A DNA stretch of 64,000 nucleotides from Paenibacillus polymyxa (GTDB lineage: Bacteria > Bacillota > Bacilli > Paenibacillales > Paenibacillaceae), in the NCBI RefSeq assembly GCF_015710975.1, contig NZ_CP049783.1, positions 4,135,501-4,199,500 on the forward strand. The letters are read 5' to 3'. The position numbers were made by a program, and so were the translations under genes. Below, piece after piece: positions 1-10,533 of the stretch. Position 1 is the stretch's first letter. The number at the start of each line of letters is the position of its first letter. Under the pieces are notes generated by a model, which saw only the letters and a list, made by a program, of their open reading frames with translations, was not told the DNA's origin and ran no database searches.

Positions 1-1041
1 ATCTACGGCGATGATTATGGTATTGCTTGTTGTGTATCCGCTATGAGAATCGGTAAACAAATGCAATTCTTTGGCGCTCGTGCCAACTTGGCAAAAGCTC
101 TACTGTATGCCATTAACGGCGGTAAGGATGAAAAATCCGGCGTTCAAGTAGGACCTGAGTTCCCAGCTATTACAAGCGAAGTGCTGGATTACGAAGAAGT
201 GTTAAGCCGTTTCAAACCTATGATGGAATGGCTGGCAAAACTGTACATGAACACTTTGAATGTTATTCACTATATGCATGATAAATATAGCTACGAACGC
301 ATTGAAATGGCGTTGCATGACCGTGATATTCTTCGTACCATGGCTTGTGGTATTGCGGGTCTGTCAGTTGCTACCGACTCCTTGAGCGCCATTAAATATG
401 CAAAAGTTAAACCAATTCGCAACGAAAAAGGAATTGCTGTTGACTTTGAAATCGAAGGCGAATATCCTTGCTACGGTAACAATGATGACCGCGTAGATAC
501 TATCGCTGTAGAACTGGTAGAAAGCTTCATGAGCATGATCCGCAAACATAAAGCTTATCGTAATGCGGTTCCTACTCAATCTGTACTGACCATTACTTCC
601 AACGTGGTATACGGTAAGAAAACAGGTACAACACCTGATGGACGTAAAGCAGGCGAACCGTTCGCACCAGGTGCAAACCCAATGCATGGTCGTGATAAAA
701 AAGGTGCTCTGGCATCTCTGAGTTCCGTAGCCAAATTGCCTTATGAACACAGCTTAGATGGTATCTCGAATACCTTCTCCATCGTGCCTAAAGCACTGGG
801 TAAAGAAGAAGAAACACGCAAAACAAACCTTGTTTCGATGATGGATGGCTACTTTGGAAGCCACGCACATCATCTGAATGTCAATGTGTTTGCTCGTGAA
901 CAACTGTTGGATGCAATGGAACACCCAGAAAACTATCCACAACTTACGATTCGTGTTTCCGGTTATGCCGTTAACTTTATCAAGCTGACTCGTGAGCAAC
1001 AATTGGATGTTATTAACCGTACTTTCCACGGTACAATGTAA
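1..1041 (+). CDS. pflB: Formate acetyltransferase (pyruvate formate-lyase), C-terminal part
   Basis: The reading frame is open from the first base, so the gene starts before the window; about 346 C-terminal residues are present. The enzyme converts pyruvate and CoA to acetyl-CoA and formate in the cytoplasm during anaerobic growth. Visible landmarks are the catalytic Cys-Cys pair (codons at 28-33, context ACCVSAM) and the glycyl-radical motif RVSGYAV, with the radical glycine codon at 961-963 close to the C-terminus, exactly as in the family. The activase gene pflA follows 65 bp downstream, which supports the assignment. The methionine at 43 is internal and not the start. Confidence 0.97.
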   Translation: MYGDDYGIACCVSAMRIGKQMQFFGARANLAKALLYAINGGKDEKSGVQVGPEFPAITSEVLDYEEVLSRFKPMMEWLAKLYMNTLNVIHYMHDKYSYERIEMALHDRDILRTMACGIAGLSVATDSLSAIKYAKVKPIRNEKGIAVDFEIEGEYPCYGNNDDRVDTIAVELVESFMSMIRKHKAYRNAVPTQSVLTITSNVVYGKKTGTTPDGRKAGEPFAPGANPMHGRDKKGALASLSSVAKLPYEHSLDGISNTFSIVPKALGKEEETRKTNLVSMMDGYFGSHAHHLNVNVFAREQLLDAMEHPENYPQLTIRVSGYAVNFIKLTREQQLDVINRTFHGTM

Positions 1042-1106
1042 ATAAGTTTTACGTATCAAATAATACACTGACGCACGCATAGCGGATGCGGGAAGGATGA
1101 TGCAAC

Positions 1107-1865
1107 ATGTTGAAAGGTCACATACACTCATTGGAAACCTTCGGGACCGTCGATGGTCCCGGCATCCGCTTCGTGCTCTTTATGCAAGGATGCTTGTTAA
1201 AATGTCAATATTGCCATAATCCGGACACTTGGGCCTTGAATGAAGGTAATCCGATGACGTTAGAAGAAGTATTGGCTGAGATTGAACCATATTTAGCCTA
1301 TTACCGTTCTTCGGGAGGCGGATTAACAGTTTCCGGTGGAGAACCGACATTACAAGCTCATTTTGTAGCAGAGCTGTTCAAAGAAGTGAAACGTCGCTGG
1401 AATTTGCACACGACATTGGACAGTAACGGCTTTAATGATGCAGGTCGTATCCATGATCTACTGGACGTAACGGATTTGGTACTACTAGATATTAAACACA
1501 TTGATAACGACAAGCATATTAAGCTTACAGGCAAATCCAACGATCGTATGCTAAGTACGGCCCGCTGGTTGTCTGAGCAAGGGCGAAAAATGTGGATTAG
1601 ACACGTATTTGTACCGGGTATCCATGACGACGAGCAAGATCTACTCAATTTGGGACGGTTCATTGGAACGTTGAACGGAGTCGAGAAATTCGAAATTTTA
1701 CCTTACCATCAAATGGGTGTTTACAAATGGGAAATGCTCGGTAAGGCATATCCGCTGGAGGGAGTTCCGTCTCCTACAGATGAAGAAGTTCAACGTGCTT
1801 ACCGACTCATTGAAGAGGGTCGTCTGGAGACTGCAGGAACGAATACTGCTTGCCGTCCATCATAA
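1107..1865 (+). CDS. pflA: Pyruvate formate-lyase activating enzyme (radical SAM)
   Basis: This 252-residue radical SAM enzyme installs the glycyl radical on PflB. The 4Fe-4S/SAM cysteine motif CLLKCQYC lies near residue 30, after the family-typical GTVDGPGIRFVLFMQGC segment, and a GG-E-P motif (VSGGEPTLQ) follows near residue 75. Length is normal for the family. It is co-oriented with pflB and closed by a strong terminator, so the two genes probably form a short operon. The ATG at 1107 is preceded by GGAAGGATG-type purine-rich sequence. Confidence 0.97.
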   Translation: MLKGHIHSLETFGTVDGPGIRFVLFMQGCLLKCQYCHNPDTWALNEGNPMTLEEVLAEIEPYLAYYRSSGGGLTVSGGEPTLQAHFVAELFKEVKRRWNLHTTLDSNGFNDAGRIHDLLDVTDLVLLDIKHIDNDKHIKLTGKSNDRMLSTARWLSEQGRKMWIRHVFVPGIHDDEQDLLNLGRFIGTLNGVEKFEILPYHQMGVYKWEMLGKAYPLEGVPSPTDEEVQRAYRLIEEGRLETAGTNTACRPS

Positions 1866-1900
1866 TGTAAATGGATCAGAACTACTTTCAGGTTATAAAG

Positions 1901-1938
1901 CCGCCGTCACATCAGATCAGATGGACGGCGGTTTTTTT
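1901..1938 (+). terminator. Rho-independent terminator of pflBA
   Basis: CCGCCGTC (1901-1908) pairs with GACGGCGG (1924-1931) and is followed by a run of seven T. Confidence 0.93.
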
Positions 1939-2009
1939 GTTGTTGAATTTTTGCAGTCACAGGAGAAAGTTACCTTTTTTTCATGATCGTCAAAATTTCC
2001 AGAAACTTT

Positions 2010-2038
2010 TTGACAACTGTCGCGTCTAATAGTATGAC
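2010..2038 (+). promoter_or_regulatory. Sigma-A type promoter of the stalk-domain/PKD protein gene
   Basis: TTGACA at 2010-2015 and TATGAC at 2033-2038 with a 17-bp spacer, about 45 bp upstream of the start codon at 2084. Confidence 0.7.
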
Positions 2039-2083
2039 TTTTCACGGGAATGATAATAATTTGGGGATAGAAGGAGACAGACA

Positions 2084-4303
2084 ATGAATTTCAAGAAATG
2101 GACCATGCTCACCGCCTTGGCGGTAGCTCAGGTGGCTGCAGTAGCCCCTGTAGGAGCAGAAGCAGCATCAACAAGCGTTCAATCCACCGATTCGGTTAGC
2201 GCCCAGCAGACGACCAATGTTGCTGATTCCGGCGTTCAGAATAGTATCGGAGATCAAAATGGAACAAGCACACCAGCTAATACGGTAACACCTGATAACA
2301 CGGGTGTATCCAATGATCCATTGACTGGGCTGCCTACAGATACCACTAACGGATCGAACGTAACCAATGATGTATACGGTGGAGACGGAACGATCACCAA
2401 TCCTGGTGGAGCTCCAACATCCATGAATGCGAATCAACTGATTTTGTATTTGAACAGTGCTAAAATGGAACAAAACGGACAGGTATATACGGCAACTCAG
2501 CCGATGACAGTCAAAGACGGAGTTTCCTATGTAGCTATCCGTTCTCTTGTCAGCCGTGTCGGATTGCAGTTTAGTTATGACACTGCCACCAAAGAAACCG
2601 TAATCACCCAAGGAACAAATGTCCTACGCTTCAAAACAGACAGCAAAGTTTATACGGTTAACGGTGAAGCTAGACAAATGAAGGGACCTGCTTTCCAACA
2701 AAAGAACGTATTTATGGTACCGTTGACTTCGATTACACAGGCCCTAAATATTCCTTATACTGTGAATAATACAACTAAACAAGTTATCATGGATTTGAAT
2801 CAGAAGCCAAAAGCTTCTTTCACGGTTCAACAAAAGGATATCTATGCGGGTGAAACTCAAGTTACGTATTTGACCAAGGAATCTTCTCCTACAGGTCTTC
2901 CGATTGTGAACCAACGTTGGGAAGGTAAGCAGGACGTATTTCAGGAGCCGGGTACATATGTAGTTACCTATTCCGTTCTTGACTCTGCTGGGAACTGGAG
3001 TGATCCTTACTCAGTAACAATTACAGTAAGACCGCCAAACCAGCCGCCGGTAGCTCTGTTTACAACGGATAAAAAAGAGTACAAGATGGGTGAAAAAATT
3101 ACCATTACCGACCTGAGTACTGACGACGAAAATGCTATCACTAAGCGTGATTGGGAGAACAAGAAACTTGCCTTCTTCCAGCCAGGTGATGTAACCATTA
3201 CCCTGACCGTGACTGATAAGCATGGCGCAACAGGTACCAAAAGTGAAACGATTAAAATTACGAATGAACTGCTGTACAACGAAGATGATTTCAATAAAAT
3301 TTTCACGCCATATGGTGATAAATACAGTGTAGATGGCAGTCAGGTGCCTGCTATGGCTACTATTCCAGTGACAAGTACTTCTTCCCCACGTCTATTGATC
3401 CGTGCTAACAGCCCAGAGCGTGTGTTCCAGGATGGTATCGTGTATCAGGAAACCGGATCAGGCAGTACGCGTATTCTTGTCCATCATGTCAATGAAACGG
3501 GTCGAGATGTGAAGATGTACGTGATTGCGACCAACAACAATATCACTCCGACCAATATAAATGTCGAAAATTCCGGTTTTGCTGGACCATCTGAATTTGC
3601 CACAGCTGCGGGTAAAGTTTCGATTCAAAGGTACTTTCAATCTATGTTGGATGGAAGCAAGCATTCCAGCACAGTTCTAAATCCGGGTGAGAGCCGTGTT
3701 ATTTTACAAGATTTGAACGCGCAAAAAATCAAGCAAAAACAAGTTATTTCTTTGTTATCCGATCTGTACACGGATCAACCTATTCAATACACGGTAGTTG
3801 TGCTAGATGCTAATGTAGATCCGTTGACTGCGTTGCCTACTCTGGCAAAACTGCCTAAGGACGGCATTCATAACCGTGGAACGTACGCAAATTCGGATAT
3901 TTCACTCAATTATACCGAAGAGGTTGGTAAAACAGCTCAACGTATCGTTCTTGGTGATAATAAGGTGGACCCGAATCTGATTGGTACCGACGGTCTGGAT
4001 GGCTCTTCTGCTTCCAATGCCGGCAACTTTGGTGTTGTATATAAGGTTAAGTTGGATCATGTAGCGCCGTATTCACTGATTACGTTTAACCCACGTGGAG
4101 GCGAATACGCCGGCTATGCGATGGTGAATAATCAGGTTGTGGGTATACCAACAAATGGTTCTGTGCAAGCTCCGAATGAGATGAGTGTGCTGTATCGCAC
4201 AGGTCATATCGAAGAAAGTGTAGAGATGTATTTCACTGCAGCTGCTGGTAGTAATCTGCCGGTTTCCGTAGTAGTTATGCCTTTACCAGCTATTAAAAAC
4301 TAA
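2084..4303 (+). CDS. Secreted copper amine oxidase N-terminal (stalk) domain protein with PKD-like repeats
   Basis: A 739-residue secreted protein. Residues 1-28 are a Sec signal peptide (MNFKKW, hydrophobic stretch, cut near AEAAS). A Thr/Asn/Gly-rich low-complexity linker runs to about residue 115. A 'copper amine oxidase N-terminal'-type stalk domain follows (about 115-238), as found on many Paenibacillus cell-surface proteins; this domain is not itself an oxidase. Two Ig/PKD-like beta modules come next (about 245-315 and 325-395; the GTYVVTYSVLDSAGNWSD and PPVALF segments are typical). The C-terminal 340 residues match no family I recognise. A surface or matrix structural role is inferred. 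The start is supported by GAAGGAGA upstream. Confidence 0.8.
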   Translation: MNFKKWTMLTALAVAQVAAVAPVGAEAASTSVQSTDSVSAQQTTNVADSGVQNSIGDQNGTSTPANTVTPDNTGVSNDPLTGLPTDTTNGSNVTNDVYGGDGTITNPGGAPTSMNANQLILYLNSAKMEQNGQVYTATQPMTVKDGVSYVAIRSLVSRVGLQFSYDTATKETVITQGTNVLRFKTDSKVYTVNGEARQMKGPAFQQKNVFMVPLTSITQALNIPYTVNNTTKQVIMDLNQKPKASFTVQQKDIYAGETQVTYLTKESSPTGLPIVNQRWEGKQDVFQEPGTYVVTYSVLDSAGNWSDPYSVTITVRPPNQPPVALFTTDKKEYKMGEKITITDLSTDDENAITKRDWENKKLAFFQPGDVTITLTVTDKHGATGTKSETIKITNELLYNEDDFNKIFTPYGDKYSVDGSQVPAMATIPVTSTSSPRLLIRANSPERVFQDGIVYQETGSGSTRILVHHVNETGRDVKMYVIATNNNITPTNINVENSGFAGPSEFATAAGKVSIQRYFQSMLDGSKHSSTVLNPGESRVILQDLNAQKIKQKQVISLLSDLYTDQPIQYTVVVLDANVDPLTALPTLAKLPKDGIHNRGTYANSDISLNYTEEVGKTAQRIVLGDNKVDPNLIGTDGLDGSSASNAGNFGVVYKVKLDHVAPYSLITFNPRGGEYAGYAMVNNQVVGIPTNGSVQAPNEMSVLYRTGHIEESVEMYFTAAAGSNLPVSVVVMPLPAIKN

Positions 4304-4391
4304 TTTTAAATAATCGGTGCTGTATACCGGCTTAGACCACTTGAGTCTCATCATTCACCGTTTTAAAAGTCGATGTTACTTGCAGGATATA

Positions 4392-4441
4392 GGCGTTCTC
4401 CCGTTGCGAACTTGGTTGCAGCACTGGAGAACGTCTTTTTC
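4392..4441 (+). terminator. Rho-independent terminator
   Basis: GGCGTTCTCC (4392-4401) pairs with GGAGAACGTC (4426-4435) and is followed by TTTTT; it ends the stalk-domain gene. Confidence 0.85.
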
Positions 4442-4558
4442 TTATGAGTAGCGCGAATATCTCTTATAATATTGACTTTAATCGTGGTATAATGAATAGA
4501 TGCAAGCCTAAGCCTGCATCAGAAAACCTGAAACTATAGACAGGGGAGGGTGAAACGC

Positions 4559-5050
4559 ATGCTGACAAAGGATGAGATTATCGCAACGATGTCCGCTCAG
4601 GGGCTGCGTATTACAGATCAACGCAAGACGTTGGCCACGTTATTTTCCGAGAATGAAGGGTATCTGTCCCCTAAAGACGTTTATGAATATATGGGTAAGA
4701 AGTACAGCGGACTTAGCTTTGATACAGTATATCGCAATCTGCGTGTAATGCAGGAATTGGGTGTACTGGAGCAGGTATCTTTTGAGGATGGGATGAAGTT
4801 CAAGGTGAGCTGTAATGAACATCATCACCACCACCATATGATTTGCTTGAGCTGTCAGAAAACATTGCCGATTTCTTTTTGTCCAATGCAAATGACAGAT
4901 ACAACAGATCAATTCCAAATCGTCGAGCATAAGTTTGAAATTTTTGGTTATTGCAAAGACTGTCAGCAGAAGAATGGGCATACTGAGAGTAATTCGGATG
5001 GGGGTTTCAAACAGACGAGCAGTCACACTCACAGCCACGGGGGCTACTGA
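4559..5050 (+). CDS. zur: Zinc uptake regulator Zur (Fur family)
   Basis: Fur-family metalloregulator of about 163 residues; Zur represses zinc-uptake genes when zinc is replete. The winged-helix DNA-binding part contains [11 protein letters not shown], as in B. subtilis Zur, and the metal-binding part contains a run of six His, then [26 protein letters not shown], that is the two CxxC pairs of the structural zinc site. I choose ATG at 4559 (AGGGGAGGG eight bases upstream) over the GTG at 4550. The C-terminus adds a tail ending SHTHSHGGY that is not usual and may bind metal. An extended -10 (TGGTATAAT, ending 4493) lies upstream. yidD starts one base after its stop. Confidence 0.85.
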   Translation: MLTKDEIIATMSAQGLRITDQRKTLATLFSENEGYLSPKDVYEYMGKKYSGLSFDTVYRNLRVMQELGVLEQVSFEDGMKFKVSCNEHHHHHHMICLSCQKTLPISFCPMQMTDTTDQFQIVEHKFEIFGYCKDCQQKNGHTESNSDGGFKQTSSHTHSHGGY

Positions 5051-5051
5051 A

Positions 5052-5342
5052 ATGAAAATCACCACACGCAGAGTGGTACAGGCTCCGATTCAGTTTTATC
5101 GTGCTTACATTTCACCATTAAAGCCGGCTACCTGCAGGTTCTATCCGACGTGTTCGGCGTATGCGCTGGAGGCGGTAGAAGTGCATGGTGCGCTCAGAGG
5201 CTCATGGCTAGCTGCAAAGCGTATAGCTAAATGCCATCCATTTCATCCCGGCGGTGTAGATTTGGTCCCTCCTGCAAAAAAGGGGTTAGATCAGTCTGAC
5301 AAAGATCGTTTGGTTACCCACACCGAGAAGGGTCTGACTTGA
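5052..5342 (+). CDS. yidD: Membrane protein insertion efficiency factor YidD
   Basis: A 96-residue protein of the YidD family (UPF0161), which assists YidC-dependent membrane insertion. The diagnostic core is [15 protein letters not shown] near residue 25, preceded by [14 protein letters not shown] and followed by an [12 protein letters not shown] block; all are family hallmarks. The ATG at 5052 begins just after the zur stop, so translation is probably coupled to zur. This pairing is not the usual yidD context (rpmH-rnpA-yidD-yidC). The stop codon lies inside the -35 of the next promoter. Confidence 0.92.
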   Translation: MKITTRRVVQAPIQFYRAYISPLKPATCRFYPTCSAYALEAVEVHGALRGSWLAAKRIAKCHPFHPGGVDLVPPAKKGLDQSDKDRLVTHTEKGLT

Positions 5343-5368
5343 CAGCGCCATGCCGATTTGGTTATATT
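5339..5368 (+). promoter_or_regulatory. Promoter of the metS T-box leader
   Basis: TTGACA (5339-5344) and TATATT (5363-5368) separated by 18 bp; transcription would start just ahead of the T-box leader. Confidence 0.65.
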
Positions 5369-5392
5369 TTGGTTAATATTGTTTTCCTGTGA

Positions 5393-7777
<2,385 letters not shown>

Positions 7778-7802
7778 GAGGCTATATAAAATAAAAGAAC
7801 GT

Positions 7803-7847
7803 AAAAAGCGTATGCTTGGATATTATTCTCCCAGGCATACGCTTTTT
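7803..7847 (+). terminator. Rho-independent terminator of metS
   Basis: AAAAGCGTATGC pairs with GCATACGCTTTTT across an 18-base loop. Confidence 0.9.
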
Positions 7848-7939
7848 GGCTTGCATCATATTTTTCTCTGTCTATACGTATGTTTTAGTAGGTAGGGCTT
7901 GTATTTGCTCTGCGTGTTCACTAAGACAGGTGGGAGGAA

Positions 7940-8662
7940 ATGATGATGTCAGATGTCAACGCCGGGTTGGCCATCGTTGCTGGACTGGTTTCTTTTTTTT
8001 CACCGTGCTGCTTGCCACTATATCCATCCTATTTATCGTATATAACAGGAATGTCGGCACGTGAACTGGCTGAAGGACGGCACAGGGCAGAGGTTCGCTA
8101 TCGTACGATGGGACACACGCTTGCTTTTGTATTAGGCTTTTCGGTTGTTTTTTATTCACTGGGGGCAAGTGTCGGGTTGCTTGGAGAATGGTTTGCCAAT
8201 TATGGGGATACGCTAAGAGTCGTAGCGGGGCTACTTATTATACTCATGGGTCTGGTATCTCTTGGTTTCGTGCGTCCATTATTTCTAATGAGAGAGCATA
8301 AGCTGCGCTGGACATGGAAGCCTGCCGGTTACGCCGGTTCCTTTGTAATCGGAATTGGGTTTGCGGCAGGCTGGTCACCCTGTATCGGTCCTATGCTAAC
8401 AGCTATTATCGCTTTGGCGGCAGTAGAGCATCACATTTGGTTCAAGCTGATTACTGGCTACGCACTTGGTTTTGCGATTCCGTTTTTTGTATTGGCTTTG
8501 CTGGCAGGCTCTGTTAAGTTATCGTCCCGTTATACTTCCATCCTTATCCAAATAGGTGGCATGCTGCTTGTGATCACTGGCGGTCTGCTGGTAACGGATC
8601 ATATGACAGATGTTACTCTTTTTTTACAACGGATTACCCCGGATTGGATGCTGGTTATGTGA
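7940..8662 (+). CDS. CcdA-like thiol-disulfide transport membrane protein
   Basis: A 240-residue multi-spanning protein of the CcdA/DsbD transmembrane family, which passes electrons across the membrane to extracytoplasmic thioredoxin-like proteins (for cytochrome c maturation or spore thiol chemistry). Two proline-flanked Cys motifs, FFSPCCLPLYPSYLSY near residue 20 and GWSPCIGPM near residue 150, are the redox pair, and about six hydrophobic segments are visible. ATG codons at 7940, 7943 and 7946 (sequence GGAGGAAATGATGATG) make the exact start uncertain. The 3' end overlaps splB, which converges on the other strand, by 8 bp. No partner thioredoxin is nearby. Confidence 0.85.
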   Translation: MMMSDVNAGLAIVAGLVSFFSPCCLPLYPSYLSYITGMSARELAEGRHRAEVRYRTMGHTLAFVLGFSVVFYSLGASVGLLGEWFANYGDTLRVVAGLLIILMGLVSLGFVRPLFLMREHKLRWTWKPAGYAGSFVIGIGFAAGWSPCIGPMLTAIIALAAVEHHIWFKLITGYALGFAIPFFVLALLAGSVKLSSRYTSILIQIGGMLLVITGGLLVTDHMTDVTLFLQRITPDWMLVM

Positions 8663-9719
8663 AATATTCGATACGACTTAAAGGAAAATGTTCAAAAATG
8701 CGTTCTGTGATAAACTCCCGTAGTGCATTTTGCTGTTCATCGGGATAAACATATTTATTCTGGCCCCAGCGGCCCCATTTTTTCTTACGTTTTTCTATGT
8801 CCATTTCCAGTTTGGTTTTCGGGTAACGCTTCTCGATAACAGCTTTGGATGTTTTGGTAAAGCGATGCTGAATTAATTCGAATGTCAGATCCTTCGTAGC
8901 ATGCTGGGGCAAGGTTTCTCCCAATCTACGCAGCAGCTCTCCGTATCCTTCTTCCCAGCCGTCATACCAAATGATGGGTGCGATGATGAACCCCAGCGGA
9001 TAACCTGCCCGTGCGATTTTGCCCGCTGCTTCAATACGTTCCTCAAAGCGCGAAGTTGCAGGTTCAAACTGTTTAATAACATAATCGGAATTAATGCTAA
9101 AGCGGATGCGAGTATGGCCATTATGTTTAATATCCAGCAATGGATCAACATGATGATATTTTGTAACAAAACGAAGTCGGCCAAATTCCTCATCTGCCAT
9201 GAAACGAATCAAGTCTCCAAGTGATCCAGTGATATGCTCCAAACCAACCGGATCAGAGGTACAAGCTGCTTCAAAACGAGTAATTTCAGGCGCCCGCTCC
9301 TCGATATAGGCTTTAGCTGCTGATATGATATCGTCAGTATTGACATAGATCCGAATATACGGCTTTGCTCCTAAGGTTGTTTGTAAATAACAGTAGTGAC
9401 AGTGCCCCATGCAACCAGTCGAAATAGGGATGGCATATTCGGCAGAGGGCTTGGATTGGTCAAAAGTTAATGTTTTACGGATGCCGACAACCAGTGTCTT
9501 TTTTGCCACTCGGTATTTTTCAACTTCAGTTTCACCTGGTAAATTGGTAATTCGGTTGTGAGAGGTCGTCATACGATACGGAATATCCTTGGTTTTGACC
9601 CAATCCATAATACGCTGGCCTTTGGGATAATTTAGTGCGTCTGGTTCAAAAAACACCAGATCAGGCATGAATGGCTTGGTTCCTCTGATTTGGACAGGAG
9701 TACGCTCAAGCGTAGACAT
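8655..9719 (-). CDS. splB: Spore photoproduct lyase (radical SAM)
   Basis: Repairs the thymine dimer 'spore photoproduct' (5-thyminyl-5,6-dihydrothymine) during germination. The 354-residue protein has the cluster motif CMGHCHYC (C103, C107, C110) and a conserved Cys (C153, context EAACTSDPVGLEH) at the place of the H-donor cysteine (C141 of B. subtilis SPL). The start at 9719 gives about 13 extra N-terminal residues relative to B. subtilis; an internal Met18 is an alternative. It is monocistronic, with no splA upstream. It shares the 252-bp divergent region with mntR. Confidence 0.95.
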   Translation of the reverse strand: MSTLERTPVQIRGTKPFMPDLVFFEPDALNYPKGQRIMDWVKTKDIPYRMTTSHNRITNLPGETEVEKYRVAKKTLVVGIRKTLTFDQSKPSAEYAIPISTGCMGHCHYCYLQTTLGAKPYIRIYVNTDDIISAAKAYIEERAPEITRFEAACTSDPVGLEHITGSLGDLIRFMADEEFGRLRFVTKYHHVDPLLDIKHNGHTRIRFSINSDYVIKQFEPATSRFEERIEAAGKIARAGYPLGFIIAPIIWYDGWEEGYGELLRRLGETLPQHATKDLTFELIQHRFTKTSKAVIEKRYPKTKLEMDIEKRKKKWGRWGQNKYVYPDEQQNALREFITERIFEHFPLSRIEYFT

Positions 9720-9877
9720 GGCTAACGCTCCTTTCGAAATAAATCCTCTGTGCTCTGGTGTCCAACTCTAAAGCATCTCCGCAGAAAGTAACGATACAGG
9801 GGCGACAACATTAGTGTACCCTGCTTAAATTGAACAAATCGTGGCAATAGATGTGAGTGGAGGGACGAGACTTGCCA

Positions 9878-10027
9878 ATGAGCGATGATAACATGTATCA
9901 TTACATAGTAGGTTTAATGCAGGAAATGAAGGCGGTAAGCGCCCGTTCAATAACAGAAAAGAGGGAAACAAGTGCCAACGCCAAGCATGGAAGATTATTT
10001 GGAGCGCATTTACCAACTGATCGATGA
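9878..10027 (+). CDS. Possible 49-residue ORF overlapping the mntR start
   Basis: An ATG at 9878 with GGAGGGACGAG upstream opens a 49-codon frame (starts [20 protein letters not shown]) that runs out of frame into mntR and ends with TGA at 10027. I recognise no family. It could be a short leader peptide translationally coupled to the GTG-started mntR, or chance. Low confidence. Confidence 0.2.
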   Translation: MSDDNMYHYIVGLMQEMKAVSARSITEKRETSANAKHGRLFGAHLPTDR

Positions 10028-10397
10028 GAAGGGATATGCTCGTGTCTCGGATATCGCAGAGGGTTTGGAGGTGCATCCTTCGTCCGTCACCAAGATGATT
10101 CAGAAGTTGGATAAGGACGATTATCTTGTATATGAGAAGTATCGGGGACTGATTTTGACACCGAAAGGGAAAAAGGTCGGCAAACGGTTGGTTGACCGCC
10201 ACCAGTTACTAGAGCAATTTCTGGATATGATTGGGGTTGACAAGGACCTAATATATAAAGATGTGGAAGGTATTGAACACCATTTGAGCTGGGATTCCAT
10301 CACACGTATCGAGACATTGGTTGAATATTTCCGCCGAGATGAAGATCGCTTGCGCCAGCTTCATGACATACACAAGGAATTGAGTGGGGATTCCTAA
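9972..10397 (+). CDS. mntR: Manganese-dependent transcriptional regulator MntR
   Basis: DtxR-family repressor of manganese uptake, 141 residues. It is very close to B. subtilis MntR: it opens [13 protein letters not shown], has the helix-turn-helix [18 protein letters not shown] (about residues 22-40), and carries the metal ligands D8, the E/H positions in the dimerisation helices and [10 protein letters not shown] (about residues 98-107). The start is GTG 9972, with GAGGGAAAC upstream. It is followed by its own terminator, so it is monocistronic. Confidence 0.96.
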   Translation: MPTPSMEDYLERIYQLIDEKGYARVSDIAEGLEVHPSSVTKMIQKLDKDDYLVYEKYRGLILTPKGKKVGKRLVDRHQLLEQFLDMIGVDKDLIYKDVEGIEHHLSWDSITRIETLVEYFRRDEDRLRQLHDIHKELSGDS

Positions 10398-10432
10398 AAG
10401 CATCTGTCCTTACGGACAATGCTTTTTTTATT
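10396..10432 (+). terminator. Rho-independent terminator of mntR
   Basis: AAAGCAT-CT-GTCC / GGAC-A-ATGCTTT hairpin with loop TTAC, followed by a T-rich tail. Confidence 0.9.
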
Positions 10433-10533
10433 TTCCTGACCGCAACAAATATCTGGTTATTAGCGTCTATCCATTATATAGCAGGACAAGATAGGGGTTA
10501 AAATTAACAGGGGTAGCGGAGGATTATAAAGAT

